Below the pieces are notes generated by a model. It had not been told where the DNA came from and did not search any database. It saw nothing but the letters and a program-made list of their open reading frames with translations. A DNA stretch of 64,000 bases from the NCBI GenBank assembly GCA_003635195.1, contig PYIY01000178.1:31904-95903 (forward strand), given 5' to 3'. Positions 39,100 through 47,179 of the stretch are shown here, in pieces. This stretch comes from Candidatus Poribacteria bacterium (GTDB taxonomy: Bacteria > Poribacteria > WGA-4E > WGA-3G). Made by a program: the position numbers and the translations under genes. The first letter of the stretch is position 1. Every line of letters begins with the position of its first letter.

Positions 39100-41725
39100 G
39101 TTTGAAGCGTACCACGCCTCACACGGCCACGATGGCGAGGTGCCAACCTTCAAGTTGGTGAATCGCAGCGACCTCAAACTCAGTACTGGCGATCGGGATT
39201 CCCAGGACCTCGTCAAAGCGGAAACCGACAAGGCATACCGAATTACGATCGATGGGTATTCTTGGAACGAGATACATGAATACCACAACCCAAGCGGGTT
39301 TCGCAATTATTTTTGGTACCGCGTTCCAACGTGCTGTGTTCCGCCGACCATCGTGATCGGCACGGAATTTGTCGATTCTAACACACTCCAGCGGCACGAG
39401 CTCTCGGCAATCTTCGGAGATATGCCGGATACCGACTTCCAATCCCTCCTTGAGAGCGTTCAGACCGACGGGTTCATCGACCCGATCGTTCGCATCCATG
39501 AAGGACACATCCTTGACGGCTGGCATCGATACCGCGCTGCCCAAGAGTTGAACCTCATCCGAAAACTCAGGTTCCAGGAGTGGAACGAGGATGAACGTAA
39601 GGACGGAGATCCAAAAGTCTTCGTCCTCGCTCGCAACATCGAACGCCGGCATCTCACCCCCGGACAGCGTGCACAGATTGTTGTGGAGGTGAATGGATGG
39701 TTAGCGCACGGGGATGTTAATTCACAGCGCGACGATGTATCAAATGATACATCGCAATCCAAATCAACTGCCGACCTAGCGAGGGACGCTAATGTTGGCA
39801 CGGCAACCATTAATCGTGCCAAAGAGGTATCGCGTGCGGGCAAGGCAGAAGAGGTGATTTCTGGTGAAAAAACAGCCGGTGATGTCTTGAAAGAGAAAGC
39901 GCTTGAACACCTCTATCAAAACCGTCAAGACTTTCAAACAGCTGTTTCTGATTTTGCGCAATCTGGTGCATACCTGGATTTCACTTACTGCCGGCGTCGG
40001 ATCAAAGCGCTTGTAGGGTTAGAGGATTCCACGGATGAAGGTTCAACGGATTCTACGCAATGGGACCTTCAAAAAATAAGGACCCAGTCTCAAATCGCAG
40101 AGGAGAGTGTGCTGGTGATCAAAGGATACCTGGATGAGGACCCTAAAATAGAGGGGTATTCGATTGCTACGCTCCTCTCTGAGATGCAACGCATCAGTGA
40201 AATCCATCAATCCGCGAAGCTCGATACCTACACGCGTCCGTTCTTACATCAACCGCTTTCCGATGCTGTGGAAAAGATTGAAAAACTATGGTCGGTATCC
40301 GATTGGGAAGCGAAATCCGCTGAAGAACGTCTCGATGATCTCAATGAACTGGAGACCTGTTTGCCCGGTTTGATAGAAGCTGAGGACACCGCACGGGAAA
40401 CCGAATCGTCTGAAGAAACCGTCAAAGACCTCTGGGCAGAAGTCACCGAGGAGCTGCCGAAGTGGAAACAGCGATACGGGGAAAGCGGTAAGAAAGAAAA
40501 CGAACTCATCCAAGGCGTGCGTCAGGAGAACCTCATTGAAACCCTGCGTGACTGGGATGACTCCGATGCAACGGGTCCCGCAACTGTGGACGAACTCAAA
40601 GAGCTACTCGATCTGATGAAACGCGATTCATTTCCCTTCATCTTCGCGGTCAGAAAATTGCTAAGCGACGCTCTCACAGAAGAGACAGTGGCATCCGATA
40701 GCGTAGATATTACCGCTGTCCAGCGCGATATCGAAAAGGCGCGTGAGAAAGTCGACGCAAACGGCGGTATGGTAAGTTTCCGACCCATCGCGAACAAGCA
40801 TGGGATTGAGGAGGCAGAGGTGGGGCGTATTGCCTCCTCAATAGCGGGGTCATCTGAAGCCATCGAGGTGCGGCTTGCATCTTTGACGACTGACATTGAA
40901 GCAGAATTAAAGGTATGGCAGAACCTAAATCCGATAAAGTATATGCCGGTAAAGATGTCGGATTTGGTGTGTGCTTACAGGTATGTCTATGGTGATACGG
41001 ATAAGGAAGGCGATCCATCTGCTGACGAACTTTCGGGTATCCTTGAAGCTATGCGAGAGGGGTACCGTCCCTTTGAGATGAACGTGGGGCAGCAAAAAGA
41101 TATTCGGTTGCGGGCTGAGGACCCCGCACAGCAACGCTACCAAGACGCTGAAGAGGTAGACGTTTCTGAGGGATCCCACGACGCAGAAAAAGCAGAGGCT
41201 TTGGACAAATTCGGGAACCAGAAGGCTGAACTGTATGCCCGTATTGAGGAAACGTCTCTTATTTCCGTCAAAGATGAGTTCGGCTTTGAGAATTCAGACA
41301 AAGCCCGACACCGTGTGATGGTTGCCGCACACAAGGCATACGACCTGCCAGAAGACCTCTTGTGGAGTGATCAAGCGATAGAAGAACTTTCTGCTGAGGA
41401 ACTCCGCAAGATGACGGGTCAGTATTTCTTGATGGTACAAGATTTTGCTGCTCCCCGTGCTGACTGGGTTGCTGCACTGTATCAGCAGGCGGAGGGTAGC
41501 GTTGATGAGAAGCTCCCACTTCAGGACGCTCTTGACGAGATGAAGGTTTCTGCCGAAATCAATACCATCACGAAAATCATGGTCTTCTACGACGATCCAA
41601 ACTCAAAAGAAAGACTCTCTGAGCGTTCCATTGAGTTTTCAGACGGTTCTACAGCTCAGAAGCGTCTTAAGGATTTGCCCTTGATGGTAAGAACGCTGCT
41701 CGCTGAGGAGATCAAAGACCTATGA
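39002..41725 (+). CDS. Large ParB-like protein, 907 residues
   Basis: ATG 39002 follows GAGGAG; the frame opens earlier inside iscB. After about 130 residues of unknown type, a ParB/Srx domain is seen near 140-190: FQSLLESVQTDGFIDPIVRI, HEGHILDGWHRYRAAQELNL. A linker (ARNIERRHLTPGQRAQIVVE) and a HTH (STADLARDANVGTATINRAK) follow. The remaining 600 residues are mostly acidic helices and have no recognised domain. Its size is far above normal ParB (about 300). It may be an element-specific DNA-binding or anti-restriction protein. Its TGA overlaps the next ATG (41722). Confidence 0.75.
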   Translation: MAVNRYGQIWHGDHHHINIKFSSNEARLKFQNEFEAYHASHGHDGEVPTFKLVNRSDLKLSTGDRDSQDLVKAETDKAYRITIDGYSWNEIHEYHNPSGFRNYFWYRVPTCCVPPTIVIGTEFVDSNTLQRHELSAIFGDMPDTDFQSLLESVQTDGFIDPIVRIHEGHILDGWHRYRAAQELNLIRKLRFQEWNEDERKDGDPKVFVLARNIERRHLTPGQRAQIVVEVNGWLAHGDVNSQRDDVSNDTSQSKSTADLARDANVGTATINRAKEVSRAGKAEEVISGEKTAGDVLKEKALEHLYQNRQDFQTAVSDFAQSGAYLDFTYCRRRIKALVGLEDSTDEGSTDSTQWDLQKIRTQSQIAEESVLVIKGYLDEDPKIEGYSIATLLSEMQRISEIHQSAKLDTYTRPFLHQPLSDAVEKIEKLWSVSDWEAKSAEERLDDLNELETCLPGLIEAEDTARETESSEETVKDLWAEVTEELPKWKQRYGESGKKENELIQGVRQENLIETLRDWDDSDATGPATVDELKELLDLMKRDSFPFIFAVRKLLSDALTEETVASDSVDITAVQRDIEKAREKVDANGGMVSFRPIANKHGIEEAEVGRIASSIAGSSEAIEVRLASLTTDIEAELKVWQNLNPIKYMPVKMSDLVCAYRYVYGDTDKEGDPSADELSGILEAMREGYRPFEMNVGQQKDIRLRAEDPAQQRYQDAEEVDVSEGSHDAEKAEALDKFGNQKAELYARIEETSLISVKDEFGFENSDKARHRVMVAAHKAYDLPEDLLWSDQAIEELSAEELRKMTGQYFLMVQDFAAPRADWVAALYQQAEGSVDEKLPLQDALDEMKVSAEINTITKIMVFYDDPNSKERLSERSIEFSDGSTAQKRLKDLPLMVRTLLAEEIKDL

Positions 41726-41979
41726 AACGATCTGATCTCCATACCTCTATCACTTCATTCACGGACGAACGCGCCGGAATCTTTGTTTGTTTCGGCGCAC
41801 ACCTCAGTTTTGATCGGCATTATACTGCCTACCTGAAACACTGCGAAAAACGAAAACTGAACCCTGTTACTGAAGATGCCTTTATTGATGTCCACAACCG
41901 TATCATCAATGGACTGCGTGAGTGGTGGTATCAGAAAGAAACAGGTATCTATGTCATTGACGAGGAGGGAAACCAATAG
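41722..41979 (+). CDS. Hypothetical protein, 85 residues
   Basis: Coupled by ATGA to the ParB-like gene. Reads MKRSDLHTSITSFTDERAGI ... FVCFGAHLSFDRHYTAYLKH and ends QKETGIYVIDEEGNQ. No family recognised. It appears as a single helical domain with aromatic residues. Confidence 0.55.
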   Translation: MKRSDLHTSITSFTDERAGIFVCFGAHLSFDRHYTAYLKHCEKRKLNPVTEDAFIDVHNRIINGLREWWYQKETGIYVIDEEGNQ

Positions 41980-42072
41980 ATGATAGGTATTATTGATTTT
42001 ATGTTGATACTGGGAGCAGTGGCAATTGGAATGCTGCTCTCACCGAGCGAGAGATCCCGATGGAAACTCTAA
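41980..42072 (+). CDS. Tiny single-span membrane protein, 30 residues
   Basis: ATG 41980 shares its A with the previous TAG. The product MIGIIDFMLILGAVAIGMLL ... SPSERSRWKL is one hydrophobic helix with a positive tail. SD GAGGAG (41962-41967) is 12 bases upstream. Too short for most gene callers, but the spacing and helix support it. Confidence 0.45.
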   Translation: MIGIIDFMLILGAVAIGMLLSPSERSRWKL

Positions 42073-42085
42073 CCGAACTCAGAAC

Positions 42086-42124
42086 GCGCACATCTGCAAC
42101 CGTGCAAGTGTGCACACCTGCAGA
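42086..42124. repeat. GTGCACAC-type site 1
   Basis: The stretch GCGCACATCTGCAACCGTGC followed by AAGTGTGCACACCTGCAG resembles sites at about 43290, 44972, 50790 and 51990. See the finding on possible partition sites. Confidence 0.4.
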
Positions 42125-42150
42125 ATATCAAACCCAGAAAGGAGTGATAA

Positions 42151-42585
42151 ATGAAATACCATATCGCAATTCTTGCACCCGGCTGGAGTGAACTCATCCT
42201 TGACGGATCAAAGACAATCGAAAGCCGGTTCACAAAAGTGCGATGCGCTCCGTTCGGCAAAGTCCACGAGGGCGATATTGTCTATCTCAAAGAGAGCGGT
42301 GGACTCGTCAAGGGTATGTTCACTGTTGCGAAAGTCGAAACCTTTGAAAACCTGACGGACGCTCAGATATGCGACCTTTTCTATAAGGAGTATCGTGAGC
42401 AGATCTTTTCAGATGTATCCGCTTCTATGCAGCGTCCACCCGAGAAGTGGTTGACTGCTAAACATGCCACCCTTGTCCATATTGCCGATCCTATCGCTTT
42501 TGAGAAACCGTTTCCCTATCAGCAGAAAGGACGGTCGGCATGGCTGGTGCTTGATACACCGCTCCATGAGGGTCACAATGCGTAA
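42151..42585 (+). CDS. ASCH-domain protein, 144 residues
   Basis: SD AAAGGAG precedes ATG 42151. The start APGWSELILDGSKTIESRF with later KVHEGDIVYLKES and GMFTVAKVETFENLT is the ASCH beta-barrel pattern, including the lysine-glutamate-arginine (KTIESR) ligand set. ASCH proteins bind RNA or act on modified nucleosides (for example N4-acetylcytidine amidohydrolase). On mobile elements their targets are unknown. The last 8 bases overlap the next gene. Confidence 0.75.
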   Translation: MKYHIAILAPGWSELILDGSKTIESRFTKVRCAPFGKVHEGDIVYLKESGGLVKGMFTVAKVETFENLTDAQICDLFYKEYREQIFSDVSASMQRPPEKWLTAKHATLVHIADPIAFEKPFPYQQKGRSAWLVLDTPLHEGHNA

Positions 42586-42859
42586 CATCAGAACAGAATT
42601 AAGAAATGTTGTGGAACTCCACAAACAGGATGTCTTAGATCACATCACAAGCATCCCGATGACAAGTGAGCAGATCCATGCCGAGATCGGTGTCTCTTTT
42701 CAATCAAAAAGTTGGACCTTTGATTTTACGCATAAGCAAGTTTCCAAGATCCTATCAGATCTTGCCTGGTATGGAGATATCCGGTCGAGAACGCTCTATA
42801 GGAATGGAAACCGAACACTCTATTGGAGGGGTATAGATTACGATTGGGGTCGCAACTGA
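42578..42859 (+). CDS. Winged-helix-like protein, 93 residues
   Basis: ATG 42578 overlaps the end of the ASCH gene by 8 bases. LDHITSIPMTSEQIHAEIGV followed by FDFTHKQVSKILSDLAWYGD and RSRTLYRNGNRTLYW look like helix-helix-wing. It would be a small DNA-binding protein. Similar winged-helix genes recur at 31900 and 49410. Confidence 0.55.
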   Translation: MRNIRTELRNVVELHKQDVLDHITSIPMTSEQIHAEIGVSFQSKSWTFDFTHKQVSKILSDLAWYGDIRSRTLYRNGNRTLYWRGIDYDWGRN

Positions 42860-42885
42860 CAACTGACAACTGAAAGGATTTCCGT

Positions 42886-43071
42886 ATGAAAATAACGATT
42901 ATCATAAACTCCAATGACCCGTATGCAATACACTTCACGAACATCGCTGAGCAGATCAAGCGTGGCTTAGCGACGTTCAAATATAGACAGGAGGGGGATC
43001 AGGTGGAGGTCGTGGATCAGGAATACGATATTACGGTCACAGTTGAGGAGACGGAGGTTTCCGATGGATAA
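42886..43071 (+). CDS. Hypothetical protein, 61 residues
   Basis: ATG 42886 follows GGATT, a weak SD. Reads MKITIIINSNDPYAIHFTNI and ends VDQEYDITVTVEETEVSDG, a beta-alpha-beta pattern. Overlaps the next gene's start by 8 bases. Confidence 0.5.
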   Translation: MKITIIINSNDPYAIHFTNIAEQIKRGLATFKYRQEGDQVEVVDQEYDITVTVEETEVSDG

Positions 43072-43264
43072 GAAACGCCACCGAATCAAAAAAAGGCGTC
43101 CAAGGCGAGGTTTGAATCACAAAAATCACAGTCGGCGTCGTTCTGTGAACCCGTCCGATATGTTGAAAAAGAAGCGTGCGAAGATTCGGCGTGCGGCGCA
43201 AGTCCGTGAGGCGAACGAACGCCAAACATACCATAATTTACGACTGACGACTGACAACCGATAA
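43064..43264 (+). CDS. Very basic small protein, 66 residues
   Basis: ATG 43064 lies inside the end of the previous gene. About 40% of residues are K or R (KKRHRIKKRRPRRGLNHKNH), suggesting nucleic-acid binding. The end (NLRLTTDNR) runs into intergenic repeat filler, so the original C-terminus may be shorter. Confidence 0.45.
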   Translation: MDKKRHRIKKRRPRRGLNHKNHSRRRSVNPSDMLKKKRAKIRRAAQVREANERQTYHNLRLTTDNR

Positions 43265-43284
43265 CTCAACCGATAACTGACTTG

Positions 43285-43345
43285 AAACCGATGCACATGT
43301 GCACACCTGCACAAGGTCCCTCTTCTGTAGGAGCGACCTCTGGGT
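43285..43345. repeat. GTGCACAC-type site 2 and a REP-like palindrome
   Basis: GATGCACATGTGCACACCTG (43290-43309) is followed by CTGTAGGAGCGACCTCTGGG and TCGCGATTC (43326-43354), a GTAGGAGCGA palindrome of the REP-like family. Confidence 0.45.
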
Positions 43346-43381
43346 CGCGATTCTTAACTGACAAACACTAAAGGAGAACCC

Positions 43382-43636
43382 TTGAAAATCACCAAAGAGG
43401 CATTTCACAACCTCATCGAAATCGAGCGAAACGCCCAAGACGAGAGGTGGGGAGAGCAGAACCATAGCGATGAAAAGTGGTTAGCGATCCTACTTGAGGA
43501 ATTAGGCGAAGCCGCGAAAGCTGTCCTTGAGAAAAACGAGGAAGGACTCCTTGAGGAAACTGTCCAGGTCGCGGCAGTCCTACAAAATTGGGTAACTTCA
43601 CGCAACTTTTTCTTTGATACGGAAACCGATAACTAA
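43382..43636 (+). CDS. MazG-like nucleotide pyrophosphohydrolase, 84 residues
   Basis: TTG start with SD AAGGAGA. The MazG pattern is WGEQNHSDEKWLAILLEELG followed by EAAKAVLEKNEEGLLEETVQ and VAAVLQNWV, giving the EExxE and ExxD/V metal-binding helices. Family members hydrolyse NTPs, often non-canonical ones, and occur on phages. As a single four-helix domain it should work as a dimer or tetramer. Confidence 0.7.
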   Translation: MKITKEAFHNLIEIERNAQDERWGEQNHSDEKWLAILLEELGEAAKAVLEKNEEGLLEETVQVAAVLQNWVTSRNFFFDTETDN

Positions 43637-43727
43637 CACCTTGTACCGCAAACTGTTAGTTTGCGACTGACAACTGACCGCTGAAAGTGAGCGTAGCGAA
43701 CGCCCTGACAGCCGATTGCTAAAAACC

Positions 43728-44018
43728 ATGTACACCTACGAAGAGATTGAATTCCGAATCCCCGTCCGTGAGGGCTTTTACAACTACAGACAAAAGGTAT
43801 CGCCGGCATACCTCGTTATCGATATAGACATCCCTTGGGCATCCATCGTCGTGCATCGGAAACCCGGGAAACCCGATGATCGGTGGTACGTCTCTGAGTT
43901 TTCCACCGGTGGATCTATTAACATCCCGAAATCCACATCCCGCGATGAAGCCGTCCAGCATGCCGTTGCGAAAATCAGACAACTCGGTCGCGAGGGATAC
44001 CAGAAGGGTTTACTGTAG
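43728..44018 (+). CDS. Hypothetical protein, 96 residues
   Basis: ATG 43728 was preferred to TTG 43716, though neither has a clear SD. Beta strands (KVSPAYLVIDIDIPWASIVV, DDRWYVSEFSTGGSINIPKS) then a helix (TSRDEAVQHAVAKIRQLGRE). The fold is reminiscent of small alpha-beta proteins. No family recognised. Confidence 0.55.
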   Translation: MYTYEEIEFRIPVREGFYNYRQKVSPAYLVIDIDIPWASIVVHRKPGKPDDRWYVSEFSTGGSINIPKSTSRDEAVQHAVAKIRQLGREGYQKGLL

Positions 44019-44093
44019 CATAACCTGTAGGGGAAACCGGTCTTGGGTTCTCCTGCCCGTGCATCAACCGTAAATTAACGAAAGGGGTAACCC

Positions 44094-44417
44094 ATGAAAA
44101 AATTAGTGCGATCTCTTTCTCCAGAGGGACGGGTCCGATTCGGACACATCTTCAAAGCCGGATATATCCCCGTCAAACAAATCACACCGATCTGGGCGAA
44201 TCTACAAGGACACCCCGACGGAGCAGAGCAGCTTGTCTTTCTCGTCGATTGGACGCGGCTTTCCACGGAACAGCAAACGCTTGTCCTCGACTATCTATCC
44301 GAGAAGTTTATAGATGCCCGACCGTCAGAAATCCACCGTCAATTCGAAGCTGATGGATACTTCCCGATACAGCACAAATGGGTGATTGAAAGCTACGATT
44401 TGCGGCATTTCATTTAA
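44094..44417 (+). CDS. Hypothetical protein, 107 residues
   Basis: SD AAAGGGG before ATG 44094. A helical protein with a central beta-like part (GAEQLVFLVDWTRLSTEQQT). Ends FPIQHKWVIESYDLRHFI. No known domain. Confidence 0.55.
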   Translation: MKKLVRSLSPEGRVRFGHIFKAGYIPVKQITPIWANLQGHPDGAEQLVFLVDWTRLSTEQQTLVLDYLSEKFIDARPSEIHRQFEADGYFPIQHKWVIESYDLRHFI

Positions 44418-44424
44418 AGGAGAA

Positions 44425-44727
44425 ATGGATTACGGAGGATCCATGGCAAGACACGAAATTCTAAACTATCTCTATCAGCAAGAACCTGATGCGATTATCG
44501 GGCTCACCCTCTTCATTGAAGTTCAACAGTGTTTTTCCGATTGGTGCTTAGACCTCGCGGAAGAACTGGAAATTGAGGACGCTATTGATGTTGCGAATGC
44601 TATCGATGAACTGGAAAGAGCCAATATCCTATCTCTAAATATGGCAGACCCCGGAGATGACTACATCTGCAATGTCGAGTTTCGGCAACCGCTCAACCCC
44701 AATCAATTGCTGATAAAATTTGGATAG
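44425..44727 (+). CDS. Hypothetical acidic helical protein, 100 residues
   Basis: ATG 44425 has SD AAAGGAG 4 bases upstream; ATG 44443 with GGAGG is an alternative start. The body (FIEVQQCFSDWCLDLAEELE, IDVANAIDELERANILSLNM) has the look of a small winged or four-helix protein. No family recognised. Confidence 0.55.
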   Translation: MDYGGSMARHEILNYLYQQEPDAIIGLTLFIEVQQCFSDWCLDLAEELEIEDAIDVANAIDELERANILSLNMADPGDDYICNVEFRQPLNPNQLLIKFG

Positions 44728-44792
44728 AGGTACGACTTATCCTGTAAATCCCTAAATCCTGTAAACCCTGATTCAGATAAAGGAGAAACCCT

Positions 44793-44987
44793 GTGTCACA
44801 AACGATAACCTATGCCGATATTCGACGCGGCTGGATTGACTGCCAAACCTGTGGAGAAACCCTGCGCATTTTCTACCACCAACGCTGCCCGATCTGCCAC
44901 ACGGAACTCACACTGCCCGAAAAGTCGCCAACAAAACAGAAGAAACAGGACAGCACCCCTGAAACCAACGTGCAAGTTCGCACATGA
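44793..44987 (+). CDS. Zinc-ribbon protein, 64 residues
   Basis: GTG start with SD AAAGGAG. Two CxxC pairs, CQTCGETL and CPICHTEL, about 16 residues apart form a clear rubredoxin-like zinc ribbon. The last 20 residues are charged and end in GTGCACAC-type repeat DNA (about 44972-45021). Confidence 0.65.
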   Translation: MSQTITYADIRRGWIDCQTCGETLRIFYHQRCPICHTELTLPEKSPTKQKKQDSTPETNVQVRT

Positions 44988-45035
44988 ACAGACGTGCAGG
45001 TGTGAAGGTGTGCACACTATCACAATAATATTGCT

Positions 45036-45503
45036 ATGAAAAACTATCTACTCCTCATCAGCTGCTCGCAACGCAAAATCACCTCCGAGGCACCCCTGCC
45101 CGCTATAGAACGTTATGACGGACCGGTGTACCGATGCCTGCGGAAGTATAGAGATACTTTTGGTGGGTTTCCTGATAACTTGGATATCCTTATCATCTCT
45201 GCGTTGTACAGACTCATTGAATGCAGAGATCTTATCTGTAATTATGACGAGCGTATGACCGATCAACGCGCTGCCAAACTTCTGCCACAGGTGCAAGAGC
45301 TTCTTCAGTGGTATGTGAACTACCACAAATATGACCAGGTTTTCATCAATCTTGGTAAAACCTACATGCAGACGCTTGATGGGTTCCACTGGGGGACAAC
45401 TCCCACGATGGAGGCTTCTGGTGGGATAGGACTGAAAACCCAACAGATGAAGGCATGGCTGGAGCGGATCACTTCCGCAACGGGTAAAATAAGCGACTTG
45501 TAG
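45036..45503 (+). CDS. DUF6884/YaaA-like protein, 155 residues
   Basis: The opening YLLLISCSQRKITSEAPLPA, then DGPVYRCLRKYR, LDILIISALYRLIECRDLIC and YDERMTDQRAAKLLP match the pattern of small proteins starting with a CS-x-RK motif (DUF6884 or YaaA type), which have a Rossmann-like fold with a conserved Cys/Lys pocket. Their role is not settled; some accompany nucleoside-modification genes. It stands alone here between zinc-ribbon and hypothetical genes. Confidence 0.5.
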   Translation: MKNYLLLISCSQRKITSEAPLPAIERYDGPVYRCLRKYRDTFGGFPDNLDILIISALYRLIECRDLICNYDERMTDQRAAKLLPQVQELLQWYVNYHKYDQVFINLGKTYMQTLDGFHWGTTPTMEASGGIGLKTQQMKAWLERITSATGKISDL

Positions 45504-45578
45504 GAGGGGTTTCTAACCCCGACATATCCTGCAAATCCTTGAATCCTGTGAATCCTGATTCGGACAATAAGGAACCAA

Positions 45579-45971
45579 ATGAAATTTTACGGCACTCTCA
45601 AAGTCTTTCGCTACGAGGACAATTGGAACCCTGAAATCACCGAGATTTTCGCAGAGCATTTTGAAGCACGGAGCATCCAGTCCGCGAAGGCGAAACTCAC
45701 AAAAATCGCAAACGAAACGGAACTGTTTTCGTGGATTCAGTCCTGGGATAACGAGAAACGCACCTACACCGGCAAGGATCTACGTTGGAGACCCTGGAGC
45801 AGCCCGCCTGCTACCTACAAACAGGACAACGGTGTCGAGGTCGCCTACAGTAGCCGTATGTCCGACAGAGTCTCCGGTGAGACCGTTTACCCGGAAGGAT
45901 ACACGTATGGGAAATCTGTCGAGTACCGAGTGGACATCGCAGTGCATTGGAGGTTCAAAGGGAATGATTAG
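45579..45971 (+). CDS. Hypothetical protein, 130 residues
   Basis: ATG 45579, SD AAGGAA. Beta-rich (MKFYGTLKVFRYEDNWNPEI) with a helix (ARSIQSAKAKLTKIANETEL) and C-terminal strands. The helix after paired strands is typical of small phage proteins. The end overlaps the next start by 8 bases. Confidence 0.55.
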   Translation: MKFYGTLKVFRYEDNWNPEITEIFAEHFEARSIQSAKAKLTKIANETELFSWIQSWDNEKRTYTGKDLRWRPWSSPPATYKQDNGVEVAYSSRMSDRVSGETVYPEGYTYGKSVEYRVDIAVHWRFKGND

Positions 45972-46374
45972 CAAGAAAGTCCCACACACCTACATCCAGC
46001 ACGGCACCCGCTTTTTTGCGCTGTTTGTACCTGTCCGATCGACCTACGAAGATACCGAGGTTGACGCACACAATTTCTACATCTTCAGTGAAAACGGCAA
46101 CTGCTGGACCTGTATGATCCATGTTGATAAATCCTATGTGCTGAATCAACTCGGCAACGGTTTCTTCAAAACACGCCATATCATTGAAGTCGATGAACCG
46201 ATGCCGGCATTTCGGGATCCGCTTGTACCGACGGATTCATGGATACAGGGCAGTGCCGACAGAGGCTTCGCTCTCGAAACTCTCAAAGAAGCTTTAGGCT
46301 TGAACATCTTATATTTGAGTGAAATCGTCCAAGCAGAAAAAGCACTGCGGGAAGAAACCGAACAGAATGAATAG
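45964..46374 (+). CDS. Hypothetical protein, 136 residues
   Basis: ATG 45964 is inside the previous gene with SD AAAGGG. Reads MISKKVPHTYIQHGTRFFAL, with a mixed strand region and a C-terminal helix (ALETLKEALGLNILYLSEIV). Overlaps the following zinc-ribbon gene by 8 bases. No family recognised. Confidence 0.55.
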   Translation: MISKKVPHTYIQHGTRFFALFVPVRSTYEDTEVDAHNFYIFSENGNCWTCMIHVDKSYVLNQLGNGFFKTRHIIEVDEPMPAFRDPLVPTDSWIQGSADRGFALETLKEALGLNILYLSEIVQAEKALREETEQNE

Positions 46375-46597
46375 CCTCTGTTGCGTGCGGGATTGTGAAA
46401 GCACCCAAACCCACGAACACCACATCAAAACAGGGAATCAGGGAAATCTTCGCAACCCTACTACGTACGTTGTTCGTATCTGTGAACCGTGCCGAACCGC
46501 GTTGATAGATAAACCTGCCAAGATGACATATTGGCGATGTGGCAGGTTGGCGTTTGTCCACGAACTATGGGAGGAGGATCCCGATGGAACCAACTGA
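46367..46597 (+). CDS. Zinc-ribbon protein of the CCVREC family, 76 residues
   Basis: Start MNSLCCVRDCESTQTHEHHI, paralogous to the 8746 protein, with the second ligand pair CEPC near residue 43. Both share a C-terminal strand (RLAFVHELW here, SLVFVRELY there). Overlaps its upstream gene by 8 bases and the next gene by 14, so it belongs to a compact block. Confidence 0.7.
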   Translation: MNSLCCVRDCESTQTHEHHIKTGNQGNLRNPTTYVVRICEPCRTALIDKPAKMTYWRCGRLAFVHELWEEDPDGTN

Positions 46598-46814
46598 TGC
46601 AAAAATCCTATATCACTTTGTAGTGATAGATGAAAAGTTTAGTGTCCTGATGCGGGGATATGTCTTTGAAAATCGGAAGGTACGGCTCTCGTTCCGATGG
46701 AATGCACCCGGCGATTATCAAGTCTCGGAGTCTTATAGCAGTTTTGATTGTATATTGTCTCTGATTCCCCCAGGGACACTCCCTACGATACAGTTGTCAT
46801 CGCTTGAGCGTTAG
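46584..46814 (+). CDS. Hypothetical protein, 76 residues
   Basis: ATG 46584 with SD GGGAGGAGG. Beta-rich (AKILYHFVVIDEKFSVLMRG). The last 6 residues are coded by the omega-RNA-like repeat that begins near 46797, so the original C-terminus was replaced when that sequence arrived. Confidence 0.5.
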   Translation: MEPTDAKILYHFVVIDEKFSVLMRGYVFENRKVRLSFRWNAPGDYQVSESYSSFDCILSLIPPGTLPTIQLSSLER

Positions 46815-46880
46815 ACTTACGAATTTGCAGTTGATCCTCAGTCGTGTAAAATCACACTGTACATTGACTGCAGTTTCAAT
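46795..46880 (+). repeat. Solitary fragment of the IscB omega-RNA region
   Basis: The fragment aligns with 9409-9480 in front of IscB copy 1: TTAGACTTACGAATTTGCAG against TGAGACTTCTGAGTTTGCAG, then TCAGTCGTGTAAAATCACAC against TCAGTTGTGTAAAATCATAC, then GACTGCAGTTTCAA. The stem TGCAGTCGAT/ATCGACTGCA of copy 1 is TGCAGTTGAT/ATTGACTGCA here. Both arms changed and pairing is kept with G-U pairs. No IscB follows. Confidence 0.7.
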
Positions 46881-46909
46881 ACTCTTAGAACGCCATCACA
46901 GGAAATCCT

Positions 46910-47164
46910 ATGAAAAACAGCAGGAAAACAGAAAACAATCGATTTGAAACTGCCTATGCCCATCTCACCAAACGGCAACGGAGGATAATCATGAAGCACT
47001 ATGACTATCTGCTCTATCTTGATTACCTGCTTGACACCTTGAATGGCGAGGAAAAAGAGGCGGTTCAAGACTATAGAGCAAAAGTTGTAACGCACATCGC
47101 AGCACTGTGCGAGAAGTGGGAAGCACACAACGCGCTGACGAAGAAGGGAATACTCAAAAAATGA
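46910..47164 (+). CDS. Hypothetical helical protein, 84 residues
   Basis: ATG 46910 follows CAGGAAAT. Entirely helical and charged (RRIIMKHYDYLLYLDYLLDT, NGEEKEAVQDYRAKVVTHIA). Lies between the omega-RNA fragment and the HNH multi-HTH gene and ends 15 bases before the latter's start, so the two may be cotranslated. No family recognised. Confidence 0.5.
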   Translation: MKNSRKTENNRFETAYAHLTKRQRRIIMKHYDYLLYLDYLLDTLNGEEKEAVQDYRAKVVTHIAALCEKWEAHNALTKKGILKK

Positions 47165-47179
47165 ATTGGAGACATTTCT

